Assembly: GCA_964030785.1 (NCBI GenBank)
Contig: OZ034978.1
Span: 392,001-456,000 of the forward strand
DNA: 64,000 nt
Direction: 5' to 3'
From: Siderastrea siderea
Lineage: Eukaryota; Cnidaria; Anthozoa; Scleractinia; Rhizangiidae
In this document: positions 41,944 to 54,687 of the stretch, piece after piece
Layout: each line of letters starts with the position of its first letter
How positions within the stretch are numbered: position 1 is the stretch's first letter
Notes under the pieces: model-generated
Told to the model about the DNA's origin: nothing
The model's database searches: none
Seen by the model: only the letters and a program-made list of their open reading frames with translations
Program-made: the position numbers and the translations under genes

Positions 41944-42514
41944 GTAAGAAGTTTTTTTTTTATTTTCAATTGATACATAAACTCTCCTTTCTTCTCTTTA
42001 CACATTTCGTATTGCCTGTTACTAGAGCCATGTTAATGTACTGCTCAAAATATTAGCAAAGAGGAAAATGGAAGTCTCTGAATATTTACTAAGGTGAAGT
42101 TGATTCTGAAGTGTCATGCGAGAAAAATGACAACTTTCTAAGTGAATCCATTAGTCTGAATTTTCAGTCATTTCCTCACCTTAAACCCATGTAGGTACAG
42201 CCAAGGACATTCAAAACCTTTACAAGTATTATAATGCCATTGTATGGTAACGTTAAAAACTAATTTATCACAGTGTGGCACCATCATAAATTTGTATAAA
42301 ATTGTAAATTTGTTTTAACACTGGCCTTGTATGGTTCATCTTGATCAGCAAAGTGGATATAACACTTTCACGTCACCAAGAGTTCACCAGTTAAAAACTG
42401 CACGCAAAAGTTTGCTTTTTCTTTTCCTTGCTTGTTCCACAACAGGAAACTCAGACTCACTACAGGACTCCTCCAGGGTAAAACATAAGCATTTGTCTGG
42501 GAATTTGTTTGACA

Positions 42515-43335
42515 CACATCTCTCACCTGCACCCACAGGTTATAATACATCTCTCACCTACACCCACAGGTTGTCACATCTCTCACCTGCACCCACAGGT
42601 TATCACATCTCTCACCTGCACCCACAGGTTATTACACATCTCTCACCTGCACCCACAGGTTATCACATCTCTCACCTGCACCCACAGGTTATTACACATC
42701 TCTCACCTGCACCCACAGGTTATCACATCTCTCACCTGCACCCACAGGTTATCACACATCTCTCACCTGCACCCACAGGTTATCACACATCTCTCACCTA
42801 CACCCACAGGTTATCACACATCTCTCACCTACACCCACAGGTTATTACACATCTCTCACCTGCACCCACAGGTTATCACATCTCTCACCTGCACCCACAG
42901 GTTATCACACATATCTCACATACAGCCACAGGTTATCACACATCTCTCACATACAGCCACAGGTTATCACACATCTCTCACATTCACCCACAGGTTATCA
43001 CACATCTCTCACATACACCCACAGGTTATCACACATCTCTCACCTACACCCACAGGTTATCACACATCTCTCACCTGCACCCACAGGTTATCACACATCT
43101 CTCACATACAGCCACAGGTTATCACACATCTCTCTCATACAGCCACAGGTTATCACACATCTCTCACATGCACCCACAGGTTATCACACATCTCTCACCT
43201 AGCCTACACCCACAGGTTATCACACATCTCTCGCATACAGCCACAGGTCATCACACATGTCTCACATACAGCCGCAGGGTATCACACATCTCTCACCTAT
43301 ACCACTGGTTATCACACATCTCTCGTGTGCACCCA
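42515..43335. repeat. 31-bp intronic minisatellite, about 26 copies
   Basis: Units of 29-31 bp with core TCTCACCTGCACCCACAGGT followed by TATCACACA. Two + strand frames remain open through it as Ser/His/Pro-rich repeats; these are not supported as genes. Each unit contains a pyrimidine-rich CACCCACAG/GT that looks like a splice acceptor immediately followed by GT. Confidence 0.95.
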
Positions 43336-43340
43336 CAATT

Positions 43341-45341
43341 GTCCAGGATGTCATTTATGTTGTATCTTTAAAATGGACAGACTTCTCTTTCTTTGATTAT
43401 TAAAGCATGATCAGTACAGTCTAACATTTGCACATAAACGTGAGCAGCTTCATTAATTTAAATTTTAAGCCTCAGAAACTTACCAACACTCCATTCAACA
43501 AAGAATTCTTCATGCGAGCAGCTCATCACAACACATGAAGCTTATCATATCCAGCTTTCAACACCATCACTAAGCTGTGGTTTTACAGGATTATGGCACT
43601 ATGGCCAGCCCCTCCTGAGTATTGGTGTAGAGCACCTGCAGTTGTCTGCTTGGTTTCCTCTCCGATCTTTGTGCCATGAGCCTTGAGGCATTCAAAGGAC
43701 CAAGATTGCCAAGGCTTTGGTTACTAAGCCATATCAGAGTGAAATGTTTTGTTCACAATAGGAATGGCAATTCCTGCCAAATGATCAGCAGCCTAATTGC
43801 ACGAGGTGCTGGAATTCCCCGGTATGTACACTGTTTTTTATAGGTGCACTGATGTTATCGATTACCTCAGTCCATAAGTCTTTTCCTGCCTGAAGCCTGG
43901 AGACCATGATAATCAAATCAGTCAAGATGACCACATTATCATCTTCACAGGCCTCGCACTCAGCTCTAAATGTTCTGTGGCACCCTGCTTTCCTGTACAC
44001 CACTTAAATACATACTTGTTGTCTTTCCACGCCACACCACCCGTGACCTGATGTCCTCTCTAACAGAACCATCTGTTGGCCCCTGACAACTCTAAGAAGG
44101 CTTCACCTTGTGCTTGCTTTGAAACAGTGAAGCGGCCTTTCCTCCAGGACATGACTAATGTATGTCTCTTTCTTAATGCTATCAGGTGGAGCTACATCCT
44201 CCACTAGCCTGCAGGCAGTTTGCACTCAGGGACTGACAATTTGATTATATTTCCCTCTTCTAGCTTTTTCTGCAGCAAATGAGATAGTGTTGTCAATGCG
44301 TTGACAATATCTCTGGCCATTCTGCTTATATGCACCTGCTCTGTGCTGTGGAAGCTGAGTTAAACTGAACTTATTTGCTTTACTGGATATTTAAGTAGTA
44401 GCACCAGATATGATTCTTATTGCCTGGTTGAGTACCCTATCCTAATTGTGACTCTGAAATCATGGAGCAGATGTGTAGCCCATATTAATCTATGCAAGAC
44501 CATGGCTTGAACAAGTTTTACAATGCTGCTTAGCTGGATATTCTGCTCTTCATTCTATCTTTACAGACCTAACACTCACTTAGCTTTGGTGGTGTCATTT
44601 TCCAGATTTTCACCATGGTCAACCTACAATTAATGACTCTTTCCAGGCCAGCACCCCTTGTTTCCTACTGGACATGTCCACCCTTATAAGAAGTGAAAAG
44701 TTCTCTGTGTTTTGAGGCAAGCATCCAGCAGACATTATGTGGCTGGATTTTAAAGCAGTTCTCCACTTTGCATTGCTCTAGTCTGTCACTAGCAACCTGC
44801 AGGGGCTCAGTTGCAGCAACATGACTTTCACTCCCACAGCTGACAGTGATGGCAACTACATAAGAGAATGGGTCAGTGTATTCATTTTGGGTCCAGTCAA
44901 TGATGTCTGTTGTGAAACTTGTATCAATGGAGGAAGGTGTCACCCTTCTTCTTGTCTGGGCAAATGAAAAAAGATGTTTACATGAGTTGTCAGGTACAAA
45001 GTCAGCAGAGAAGTGCAACAGAGAACTTCACCTGTTTTCTTGAGAATTGTTTCCTTTGTTTTTCTTTCTTTTGTAAATAGTTTTTACTAGAACGATACAC
45101 TTTGAATCTATGCTCTGTGTATGCTGTTTATGTTAATCTGAAAATGGCACAGTTTGTACAAGAATATAACACACCTTGAAGACCTTAAGTTTTGCATTTT
45201 GTTGTCTCTTTGCACAGGCACAATGCCAATGCTTGTTTTTCTTTGTTGTGAAGGAATAATGTAATCACTTATTCCAGCCCTGGCAAGCAAGTGCCTTAAG
45301 TTTCTTCACTTTGATCCTCTTATCAGGTGTTTTCTCCTCAG
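43341..45341. other. Rabaptin intron with a probable retroelement relic
   Basis: The minus strand between about 43,780 and 45,020 has coding-like stretches in several frames (72 and 117 codons) without a clear domain; a decayed LINE or LTR element is the likeliest source. Nothing else recognised. Confidence 0.3.
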
Positions 45342-45559
45342 TTTGTAGGTTATTAGAGCAGGAAAAGATGTCACACAATGAACTGAAACACACTTGGGAA
45401 ATGGCAAATGTGCAGTTTGTAGAGAATCTAAGAGTGCAAAGTGAGGCATTCACAAGAGTTTGGAATATTTTAACACCTGAACAGAGGACCAGCATTCAAC
45501 AGCAAAACCAGCAGGAACCTCAAGTGGGCCAACTTATTGATCTACAAAGTCCACAACAG
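45342..45559 (+). CDS. RABEP1: Rabaptin-like exon 8 of those visible
   Basis: Acceptor TTTTCTCCTCAG and donor CAACAG/GTGAGT; two bases complete the split codon from exon 7 and the exon ends in phase 0. It encodes CRLLEQEKMSHNELKHTWEM then ANVQFVENLR, close to rabaptin CHLLEQERQQHNQLKHTWQK, followed by a Gln-rich tail (QQQNQQEPQVGQLIDLQSPQ) with a possible LIDL clathrin/adaptor-type motif. Confidence 0.95.
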
Positions 45560-45682
45560 GTGAGTGAGTGATTCATGCACTGTCTGCAGGAGGGCATTAT
45601 GGCAGATCCTGGGATAGAATACCAATAAAAACTGTTTGCTGCTTTATTTTCTGTGTGTTGCCAAGCTTTAATCAGCTGGAAA

Positions 45683-45874
45683 GTGTTGTGGAGCTAATTT
45701 AAGGGTATTGATTTATATTAGTTAATTTTCCTAGACTTGAAATAATTTTGGTAGTGCAATTGTTGATCTAAGTGCGTGCCTTCCCTCCTAAAAGTTTTCC
45801 TGTTTGTCTACGTAACTGAGGGCGTGCTGTAGACAGGTTTGTGATTTCCTGTAAGCTTCGCCAAGGCCTCCTTG
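45683..45874. repeat. Left arm of a 4.9-kb inverted repeat
   Basis: About 190 bp (starting GTGTTGTGGAGCTAATTT) reappear in reverse complement at about 50,372-50,559, for example TTTTCCTAGACTTGAAATAA against TTATTTCAAGTCTAGGAAAA. The pair may be the TIRs of a large non-autonomous element; target duplications were not found. Confidence 0.75.
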
Positions 45875-45903
45875 AACATTGAGTTCAAGGAGAATAGAAT
45901 ATA

Positions 45904-47366
45904 CAGGGTGTCCCAAAAGTTCGTTCCTCTACTTTATAGGTCTGTAATTCAGTACGATTAGACGCGATAAACAAATCTTTTAAACAAAAGTTGCCTATTT
46001 CAATCTAGTTAAATATTATATATCTGTTTTGCCATCTTTTGACTCGAATATTCAATTTGTGCATTTTCCCGCCAAAGGTGCTCGAGCGCGTGTATATTTC
46101 CCACCAAATATTTTTCGTATTTTGTAGCCCGAATTGCTAACACTCCTTCCTCTTTTTTTGTGGTTTATCGTGAAAGATGAACCCTCTTGGTGCAAAAAAG
46201 CTCAACTACTTGAGAGCCCAAGCATTTTTACTTAGATCTACTGGCTTATCAACAAAAGAAATTGCTGAACAACTGGAAAAATCCGAACATTGGGTGGTGA
46301 AATAGTCGTCGAGAAATGAAGGTTTCGAAGACAAGAAAAGAACGGGAAGACCGAGAGTCCTGATCAAAGCAGCTAAAAAAGTTCTGAGGAAAGCTAAGTA
46401 CAAAAGAGGAAATTCGACGAGGCAGCTCTCACAACAGTTGGCAAGCAATGGCCTTGTTGGGGGAAAAACACCGTCTGGAGGTTCACGAAAAGCGAACTTG
46501 GAGGCCACTGAGACGGCAAAAAAAACCTGTCCTCGCCGCCAAGCAACGTACAGCTCACGTGAAATTTGCTAAACAGTACAAAAACCTTACTACAGAAGAA
46601 TGGGATGATTTTTTTTTTCGGATGAATGTCCAAAATATTTGTTTCAGCCGCCTAATCCCCAAAATGACGTTGTTTTGGGTCTCAGGAGAGCCAAGTGCCT
46701 CCTGCATACCTGGTGAAAACAGCTCAAAATGGATCATCTGGGGCGGAATGACAGGCCGCGGTCTCGCTGGGCTTCATTTTATACCTTAAGGACAGACTTT
46801 GACTGCAGACTACTACATCAACAACATATTAGAGAAAGAAGTGCAGCCTCTCCTTCGCCGTAAAAATGTGAATGAAGCAATAGACAAACGAAAACTGTTC
46901 AGTTCCAATCGGCACATGATGTTCGTCCAAAACGGGGGGCCAGCACTCGCAGCCAAGGCCACCCAAGCACAGTGCTAAAGAAACCTGCCAAATTTTATAG
47001 AGGAAACAAGCTGGCCTCCAAATTCGCCAGATATCAACCCTGTGGAGAATCTTTGGAGCATAACGGATGAATACAATGTATGTCTACAAAGATCCAATTC
47101 CTAAGACCATGAAGCATCTGAAAAGACGGCTCTTAAACAAGCCTGGAAGAATATCCCGCTCTCCACGCTACATGACTTATCTCACTCCAGGCCGCAACGG
47201 CTACAGAATGTGATAAGACAAAGGGGGGTATGCCGGATAATGAACTTCTGAATACATGTACTCGATAGAGTATTAAACATCTGTTAGAAATTTCATTTAA
47301 AAATTAAAGTTTCGATCCAAAGTTATGGCGCATGAAATAAGAGGAACGAACTTTTGGGACACCCTG
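45904..47366 (+). mobile_element. Tc1/mariner-type transposon, 1.46 kb, decayed
   Basis: Terminal inverted repeats CAGGGTGTCCCAAAAGTTCG are flanked by TA on both sides (45,902-45,903 and 47,367-47,368). The transposase remnant begins with ATG 46,177 (NPLGAKKLNYLRAQAF) and a helix-turn-helix region, then has many stops and frame changes (first stop near 46,303). Catalytic relics: SDECPKY near 46,620, VQNGGPALAAKA near 46,930 (Asn where Asp is expected), NPVENLWS near 47,040. Dead copy, just inside the left arm of the larger inverted repeat. Confidence 0.93.
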
Positions 47367-47389
47367 TATAGAAAAATGTAGAAAAATAT

Positions 47390-50371
47390 TGAAAAAGGTA
47401 TGAAAATGACTAATTGCTACGATACAAAATTACCAAATTACCCAAAATTACCTAATACATTTATTTACTAAATTACCAGTTGAAAACATATTACAATTGA
47501 CTTACATTCTAGCAAATCAAACAATAATATTGAGACAAAAACATCAATAAAAGTTATCAACAAATAAACTGAATAATCAGCGAGAAAAATGTGGCTAAAT
47601 AGGTTACACAAGGAAAACTAAATTGTGTCGGTTGTGTTATTTAGTTGTACAATATTAGTTGGTTGTTCGTCAAAAGAGACACCGTCAAGGGTAACATCAT
47701 GCAAAACTGGAAACCTAAAAATATGTTTGGTCAATATTCACTTCGCCAGCATTTATCATGAGGGTCATAAAATTAAACATGTTCAATAGCAACACTTCCA
47801 CTTTCCCAAATATTTGTAGAATTCTACTTTTGACGCCAGTTTGTTTCTTTTACAACAGCGACATAAATTAAACAACTTGACTTTGTCGCTAACTTGTTTT
47901 CTTTCACAACGGCGACATAAACAACTTGAGGCTTTGTCTCATTTGAGCCGCGCTCACAAACACTTATACCTTAACTAGTCGAAACTGAACATATGGCGAA
48001 CCAGCGCCAGTCTGAAAACTCAAACATGTTTCTTGAAAACTTGGAGGTGCGCTAACGGCATGACCTACCTCTCAAATTTTGTTTTCACCCGTCCAAAGGA
48101 TTTCAATATCTCAACTTAAACATCACTTTGCAAATGAGTACACTGTTTTCGCGATACATCTGTGATGGAAACACCTAATGTAAACGCTTGACGGCAATTG
48201 TTTTCACGAAACACCGTCAACAAAACATTGGTTTTCAATAATACGCAAGAAAAGAAATGCGGATGGAAAAATACATGTTGAAAAGCACACTGTGTCGTGG
48301 TTAGAACACTACTTGGAAATCTGATATAATAAGTAGTAAATGGAAATTAACCGTAGAAAGAAAGGTGACGTTAGACTGGTTGTTGGTAAAGGTTGCAATA
48401 GGATGGTACTCATCAGCAGGTGAGTCGGATAAGCCTGACCTCCTAAAATGGTAATCACAAACCAGTCGAACCTTATTATCCAAAGTAGCTTCTAAGGCAG
48501 AAAAGTTAAAAATTGGGGTTCAATCGAATTGCCAAGTGTTCTCTTGACGGGTGGCCAATCTGGAAGAAAAAGAAAATTCGCAATCGGATAACCAGACATC
48601 CCATACAGAGCGTTCACAGACCAGGCGAGCCTTAAATCCCTTCCTATTTGGCCATAAACTTATCATTCGTGTGTTTACGTGAGACTTACTAACTTATGTT
48701 GGAAAGACACATGAGAATATTATTTGCTACAAGATATTTGTGTGTCGAATATAACAAAAACATTCACTTACTATTTCTTAGAACCACTTTCTTCAAATTA
48801 CATGTACTACTAAATACCTTGTGTCAGCAACGCTGTGTGTTTAGACTTAAGTCGGCGAAATATTTTTGTAATGCGCAAACAACTTTTGTATAAATCTTTC
48901 TTAAATCTGAATTCTGTAAAACATTTGCTAACTTGAACGGTAATATCCTCTTCACAAAACATCTTAGTTATATAAGAAATCTGGAAATCTCTTTAATTTG
49001 TCGACATACTGAAGACTGTAACTGGTTTGAACCCAGGAGTCATATCAGAGGTCGGTAAATTATGATCGTCCGGGTGAGTTTAGTCCGGAGAAGGACTGTT
49101 GGTGTTGAATACTGAAGACGTTTGGCATTGAATACACTTTAATTATATTATTCTTATTTGACATTTTCACTAAGTATTTCACTTTCCTCGTGAAACTTTG
49201 TCTCAGTAAATAAATCTTATCAGACTTGTATTTTTTTTTTGTCAGACGAAAACAACTTTAAAAAAATTAATGCTAGATCTCACACGCCTTAAAAGGGTTT
49301 TTGTTTAGACACACTCCTACCTTTTGTTAAACATTAACGTAGTTTTTTGAAAAAAGAATAAATGACCAGATATAGAATAAACATGTTTGCAGAAATTAAG
49401 TAAATTAAGTGTGCTTGACTGGTACTCGTGTCGACCATAAGACTCCTTTGACTGGTGTGCTTCCCAAATCATGATCGTTTAAGATGATAGACAGTTTTCC
49501 AGTTTAACCAATGCCTCTGAAAGCTTGTTAAGCTCTGCTTGAAGAGTCCTGTTCAATCATGATCAGGTCAAAGCTTCCGCTGCGGTGGAATTACTTGAAT
49601 ATTTAGAAATTTCAGCCAGACATCAGTGAGCATTGTCAGCAGTTCAAACGTAGGAGAAAAATCAGCAAGTGTCAGAAAACAGGCTTCATTGTTCTTTTCC
49701 ATTGTGTGTGGTTAAATGTCAGTTGCTTTTCTGCTTCATTTTTTTTCGATTGTACAGACAGTTTATTTCTTTTGTTGAAACAGTTGTTCACATAACTGAT
49801 CGCGCTTCTTACAAGATGGATATTTTCGTTTTGTCCTTGATTCTCTCAAGGTTGGCCCTGTTCTTATGGCAATCATTGTGGTAAATCATTACGACTGACC
49901 ATTAAAACGATGGTTTTTTTTACAACAAAAAAAAAACAAAAACTAGCTTGAATTCCTTATGAAAAGAAGGAAAGCTACACTTGAGAGTCAACCAATGTTT
50001 CCAAAGGAATTATCCAGCAAGGTATATTGAGCAATCGGGCGCTCAGGATACTCGACTAAGTTTGTTAATGATCAGATGTTCCACCAAGTTTTGTTGAGCA
50101 CTCGCTTCGCTTGACGAGAGGTACCGAGACTCTGTTTGGAGGATTAAAGCTTCTTTAATGCAGCAACTTTAAGCTTCTCCAACTTCTTTACTGATTCTAA
50201 TCAAGTACTGACTGCAATGAAGCTTCTTTTATGCTGTGCTGTAAACATGTCTACTACCCTCACCTAAGGAATATCAGATGGTGACAGAAGAAGATAAAGT
50301 TGAAAGAATTCAAAAGAAGAACAACTGAGACCAAGGAACCATTTGACGCAAGAAAGTAGATAAGGATTGGC
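47390..50371. other. Interior of the 4.9-kb inverted repeat
   Basis: AT-rich; no gene, RNA or further element recognised. Short frames (60-71 codons) lack motifs. Confidence 0.4.
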
Positions 50372-50559
50372 CAATCTACTAGGAGGCCTTGGCAAAGCTT
50401 ACAGGAAATCCTGTCTACAGTACGCCCTCAGTTACGTAGACAAACAGGAAAACTTTTAGGAGGGAAAGCATTGCACTTAGATCAACAATTGCACTACCAA
50501 AATTATTTCAAGTCTAGGAAAACAACTAAATCACTACCCTAAAATTAGCTTCACAACAC
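50372..50559. repeat. Right arm of the 4.9-kb inverted repeat
   Basis: Reverse complement of 45,683-45,874, ending AGCTTCACAACAC. Confidence 0.75.
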
Positions 50560-50697
50560 AAGTAAAACCTGGGAAAATTACCAAAACTTCCAAGGGGGTG
50601 GAGGACAATGTGGACAAGAATGCATGTGGCAAAAAATTGTTATAGACTATAAACTTTAAATCTTAGCGTGACGAACGCACATTACCCTCGAAGTTAA

Positions 50698-53008
50698 AGT
50701 ACCACTGAGACGAAAATTCGTAGGTTTATTTCGGCCAAATTCTGTCGCAGAATATCGCGTTGTGTCTATATTTACCCAGAAAACTGAACAAGAAGCCGTC
50801 CATCCTAATATTTTTTAGCTCCAAAGTTGCGTAAAATGTGTCCGCCATTACTGAAAACGTGTTCCTGGGTGATTGCACAATTTAATAGCTTGTGACGTCA
50901 GAGGCTTATCACCTCAGTCGCATTTCCTTGTGTTTTGACTCAAAGATGTCTACCGTCGACTGCGAAACCTCCGAAGAGTATTTCTACGATTTGGAAGTCT
51001 TTAGCTTCCGAAGCATCAGAGGATTCATTTAATTCGGCAAAAGAAGAATTTTTCTTACCGTAGGATGTAAGAACTGATGTCAGGAGAGTTCAGCTTATAA
51101 GGTTGTAAACAAACTGTTCAAAGTTGTTTTCTCGCGTTATTGGCGGGAGTTCAAAATATGCTTAAAATATGCTTATTCAAAATATGCTTAAACAGTGATT
51201 ACAGTTCAGGCACAAGTTGCTCAAAGAACGGATAATTCTTATCCAACGGATAAATGGCTGTCCAGCCATTCGAAAAATTGATGTTTAAGCTTTGGAAATT
51301 TAGACAAAACACCTATAAAAACTCCAGGATTTGATGCTCGCGAATTCTCAAGCATCGGTCGATTGATTTTATTGTTCGCTTCGTTGGAGAAATAAAAGAA
51401 GCTATATTTTGTTTGCCATTGTTTATATTCATTATAAATATATTGTAAAGCATTGCGATTTTTGGCCATTCTTAGCATAGTATGGGAAACTTTCTCGACG
51501 AGCCGTAATGCTGTAGTCATCTGGCAGTCAGCTGATGAAGCTTATCGTGTCCATCATAGTACAGTGGTCGCTTCATGCATTGAAACACAAGTGCTTGGCG
51601 TTTCTAAACATTTTGAACAGTTTTTGTAGAATTCTTAACTTGATCCGAAAAAAGTGAAATAAACCAAGACCTTTTTTTAAGAACTGGAGGCCTTGTGTGA
51701 CCGAAATCTAAATATTTGTAGTGCAAATCAAAGCCACAAGGAAAATTTCTGCTGCTGAACAACAACATCCCGGAACAACATGCGGACCGCCAAGGAAACG
51801 AAGCTTTCACTTGCTTTATTCATTGTGTAAAAATAATAACTTGATATCTAATCATTTTTCTTGGTAGTTCATTTCCTAAGATTGCTGTGACAGTTAAAAG
51901 AAATGACATTGTAAAACCCTTAGACAAATAGTGGCATGTGATATTTTTTCCCAACTTAAACTTCCACGCAAGACGAGCCCACCTATTGAAGCCTTGACAT
52001 ATTTCGAGCAATAATGTCAATCGACTCTTTAGCGACAGGGAATAAGAAGAAAAGTTTCTCGACCTTCAGGATGGTATGCTATAAAATAACTGCCCATGCT
52101 TCTAAGCAATTACTACTTTGAAATTAACACACGCGGAATTAAAAAAAAGAAAAAAAGCTAAGCAATACAACTATTGGCTTAATCGCGGCGGTCCTGCATT
52201 CGCCCAGGATTCATTTGTGAGGACTACGCCGAAGATCTTGGCGCTAGCAGACGGCAGAACTGAAAGGGTTTTCCACAAGCAAAATAAATTTTAAAATACC
52301 TTAAAAGAAAATAAGTTTTGCACAATGGTGGATGCGTTGAAAAAGAAACAAGCTATCACTTCAACTGTGTTAAGATTAGGTACCTTTCGTCTCGTTTTTG
52401 CCAGATCTTTCTTTCCATATAGTTGGAATGGACAAGGGAATAATCGACCTCTGGGATCCTTCGACATGAACAGCCCTCTGGAAACACTCGTCCGTGAAGT
52501 GATCAGAACAGCCAACAAAAATACCTCTCGGGTTGAAATTTGCACTGTGTGTGAGTACGAACATTATCCATTTTACCATTGCGGGTCTGCTCGCAAGGCT
52601 TTGATGAAGCGAAATACCAGCTCGGTGGTTGGATTTATTGTTGTAGCATTGTACCACACAAGTAAAACCCTTCATAACTGCTGCAGCAACGAAACTTTCA
52701 AGGCCTTACAGCAAACAGTTGGCAGGAAATCTTCCCTCGGCAACAGTTAAATTTCCCGCGGCAAGTAACCATATGAAGCCTGACTCACTGTTTGAGGTGA
52801 GCCTCTAACGTCACTTCCACTAATTCGCAAGTTGGCTTCCGGAACAAGGGCTAGTAATGGCGGCCGTAAAATCTCAACAAAAACCGTCCAAAAAAAGCGA
52901 CTTCCAGTCGTCGTAATGAGTTGAAATTTGGCATGGTGACTAACAACCACAGACTATTTTCGAAAATGCAAAAATATGGAACACCAAAATTCTGGTCCCA
53001 GTGGCGCT
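50698..53008. mobile_element. Kolobok-type TTAA transposon remnant, 2.3 kb
   Basis: Flanked by TTAA (50,694-50,697 and 53,009-53,012). The ends are short inverted repeats: left AGTACCACTGAGACGAAAAT, right (reverse complement) AGCGCCACTGGGACCAGAAT. It contains a THAP domain on the minus strand, the DNA-binding domain used by Kolobok and P-type transposases. The rest of the transposase is not recognisable. Confidence 0.75.
52376..52675 (-). pseudogene. THAP zinc-finger domain of a Kolobok-like transposase
   Basis: About 90 residues: CVVQCYNNKSNHRAGISLHQ, then WIMFVLTHSANFNP, then CSDHFTDECFQRAVHVEG and IPLSIPTIW. The C2CH ligands, the conserved Trp and the terminal Pro of THAP domains are in order. 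There is no catalytic domain downstream in frame, so it is a fragment. Confidence 0.75.
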
Positions 53009-53277
53009 TTAAGAGTAGCTTTACCGAGAAAAAAAAAAGAAATGAATTAAAGGAACAATCACATTTAAATAAAAAAAAATAAACGCTGGCAAAATTCTAA
53101 CGTCCCTTTGTCATACTTTTCCAATGTTAAAATTTCACAAAACTGTGGATCTTCCTCTTAAATCCATTTACATCGCTACATATACTTAAGTCGCCTGGTA
53201 GAGAACTCCACAGTTTAGCAGCTAAGTAAGGAAAAGAGTGCAAACCATAGGTGGTATTTCTGGGTTTAGGAAGAGAT

Positions 53278-53868
53278 ACCGTATTTCCTCGAATAATAGC
53301 CGCCCCTCGATTAATCGCCCCTCGAAAAATCGCCCCTCTTTGGTGGCATTATTTGAAATAATCGCCTCCCTTGAATAATCGTCCCCCCCCCCACCCCCCT
53401 CACTCCCCTTGAATAATCGCCTCCTCCCACTCTCCTAGCCCTCACCATCATCTTTTAACAATCAACCCCCTCGCCCTATATCTCCCCTTTCTTTCACTGC
53501 CCCCGTCAAGTTAAAAATTTACACCATGAATATCCAATTAGGATACAAGCTCTGATTTCATCATTATATACAAGAGATAATTTAAAAAAGCACAGGTATT
53601 GTGATCGTTTTTTCAATCGTTATGTCCATGTATTTTACATTTTCCTTTATTGGGATAAGTAGTTACACTTAGAACGCCCCTGTTCAGTATTCATGATGTG
53701 ATTATTTTAAATGAGAAAATAAATTAAAAATAATTATGGCACACCTTCCCGCGAGCAGTATTTGAAATTTGAAATAATCGCCCCCCCCCCCCCCTCTAAT
53801 AATCGCCCCCTTTTGGTGCGAAAAAAAGAATAATCGCCCCCGGCTATTATTCAAGGAAATACGGTAAT
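53278..53868. mobile_element. MITE with CCGTATTTCC termini
   Basis: The left end TACCGTATTTCCTCGAATAA and right end TTATTCAAGGAAATACGGTA are inverted, flanked by TA, with C-rich subterminal repeats (AATCGCCCC). An internal ~230-bp piece (about 53,640-53,860, TTGGGATAAGTAGTTACAC...) is duplicated at about 53,928-54,140, and part again at 54,770-54,836. Confidence 0.7.
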
Positions 53869-54147
53869 ATATAGTTGGCACGCAGATTGTAATCTACAAA
53901 GCGGAAGGTAAACATGTCTCTCATAGATTGGGATAAGTAGTTACACTAAGAACGCCCCTGTTCAGTTTGCATGATGTGATTATTTTAAATGAGAAAATAA
54001 AGTAAAAATAATTATGGCACAACTTCCCGCGAGCAGTAATTGAAGTAATCGCCCCCTTCGTTTAATCCCCCCCCCTCCCTCTAATAATCGCCCCCTTTTG
54101 GTGCGAAAAAAAGAATAATCGTTCCCGGCTATTATTCATGGAAGATA

Positions 54148-54228
54148 AAAATAAGAATAAGAATAAGAATAAGAATGATAAAAATAAGAATAAGAATAAG
54201 AATAAGAATAAAAATAAGAATAAGAATC
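54148..54228. repeat. (AATAAG)n microsatellite
   Basis: Hexanucleotide run AATAAG with a few variants. Confidence 0.9.
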
Positions 54229-54300
54229 CCTGCGCAGCGTAGGTGCTAAATGTATGAATGACAAAAGAGGTAAATACTACGCTGTAGTCAAAATACTTTT

Positions 54301-54336
54301 CCCGACGTTTCGGCAATGCTGCCTTCTTCAGGGGGT
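54301..54336 (-). ncRNA. Hammerhead-ribozyme-like motif (left arm, minus strand)
   Basis: Reverse complement of the right-arm motif at 54,652-54,687: CTGAAGA, short stem II, GAAA, GTC, in hammerhead order. See the right-arm entry. Confidence 0.45.
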
Positions 54337-54651
54337 CAAAACTATTTCACCGTTAAAAAGTCCGTTGTATATCTCGCGTATTTAACTAAAAGCTCGCGCA
54401 CGTTGCCGCGCGCGCGAGACAACGCGCGATCAGACAAAGAAGTCAATTCACGTGAAGCTAAAGTCGTGGTTTAATCCACTCGGAGCCAGAGTTCCGTGCT
54501 TGAAGATATATCGCATCTCCTGTTTCTTGCGGTGCTGTTGGTTCACCAGGCCTGCCTTCAGGACAGCGACCTTCATATCCTGCAGGGAGTGATCCGGCTG
54601 GTTAAAATGTGCAGGTACAGGAAGGTCATTCCTGCCGGTGAAATAGTTTTG

Positions 54652-54687
54652 ACCCCCTGAAGAAGGCAGCATTGCCGAAACGTCGGG
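54652..54687 (+). ncRNA. Hammerhead-ribozyme-like motif (right arm)
   Basis: Core order on the + strand: CTGAAGA (54,657-54,663, CUGANGA), stem II GGCA/TGCC (54,665-54,668 with 54,673-54,676), GAAA (54,677-54,680), and GTC (54,682-54,684). Stem I can form between CCC before the core and GGG after it. Stem III would be only A-U and C-G without a loop, as in minimal Penelope ribozymes thought to act as dimers. One unpaired A (54,664) before stem II is a departure from the consensus. Confidence 0.5.

Noticed and set aside
42331..43396. 346- and 295-codon plus-strand frames
   Set aside because: Two frames of the same 31-bp satellite; simultaneous openness in two frames is a repeat artefact.
46206..46633. 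Minus-strand frames within the mariner
   Set aside because: Shadows of the decayed transposase, which is on the plus strand.
54062..54316. 84-codon Phe/Leu-rich minus-strand frame
   Set aside because: Translation of the AATAAG microsatellite.
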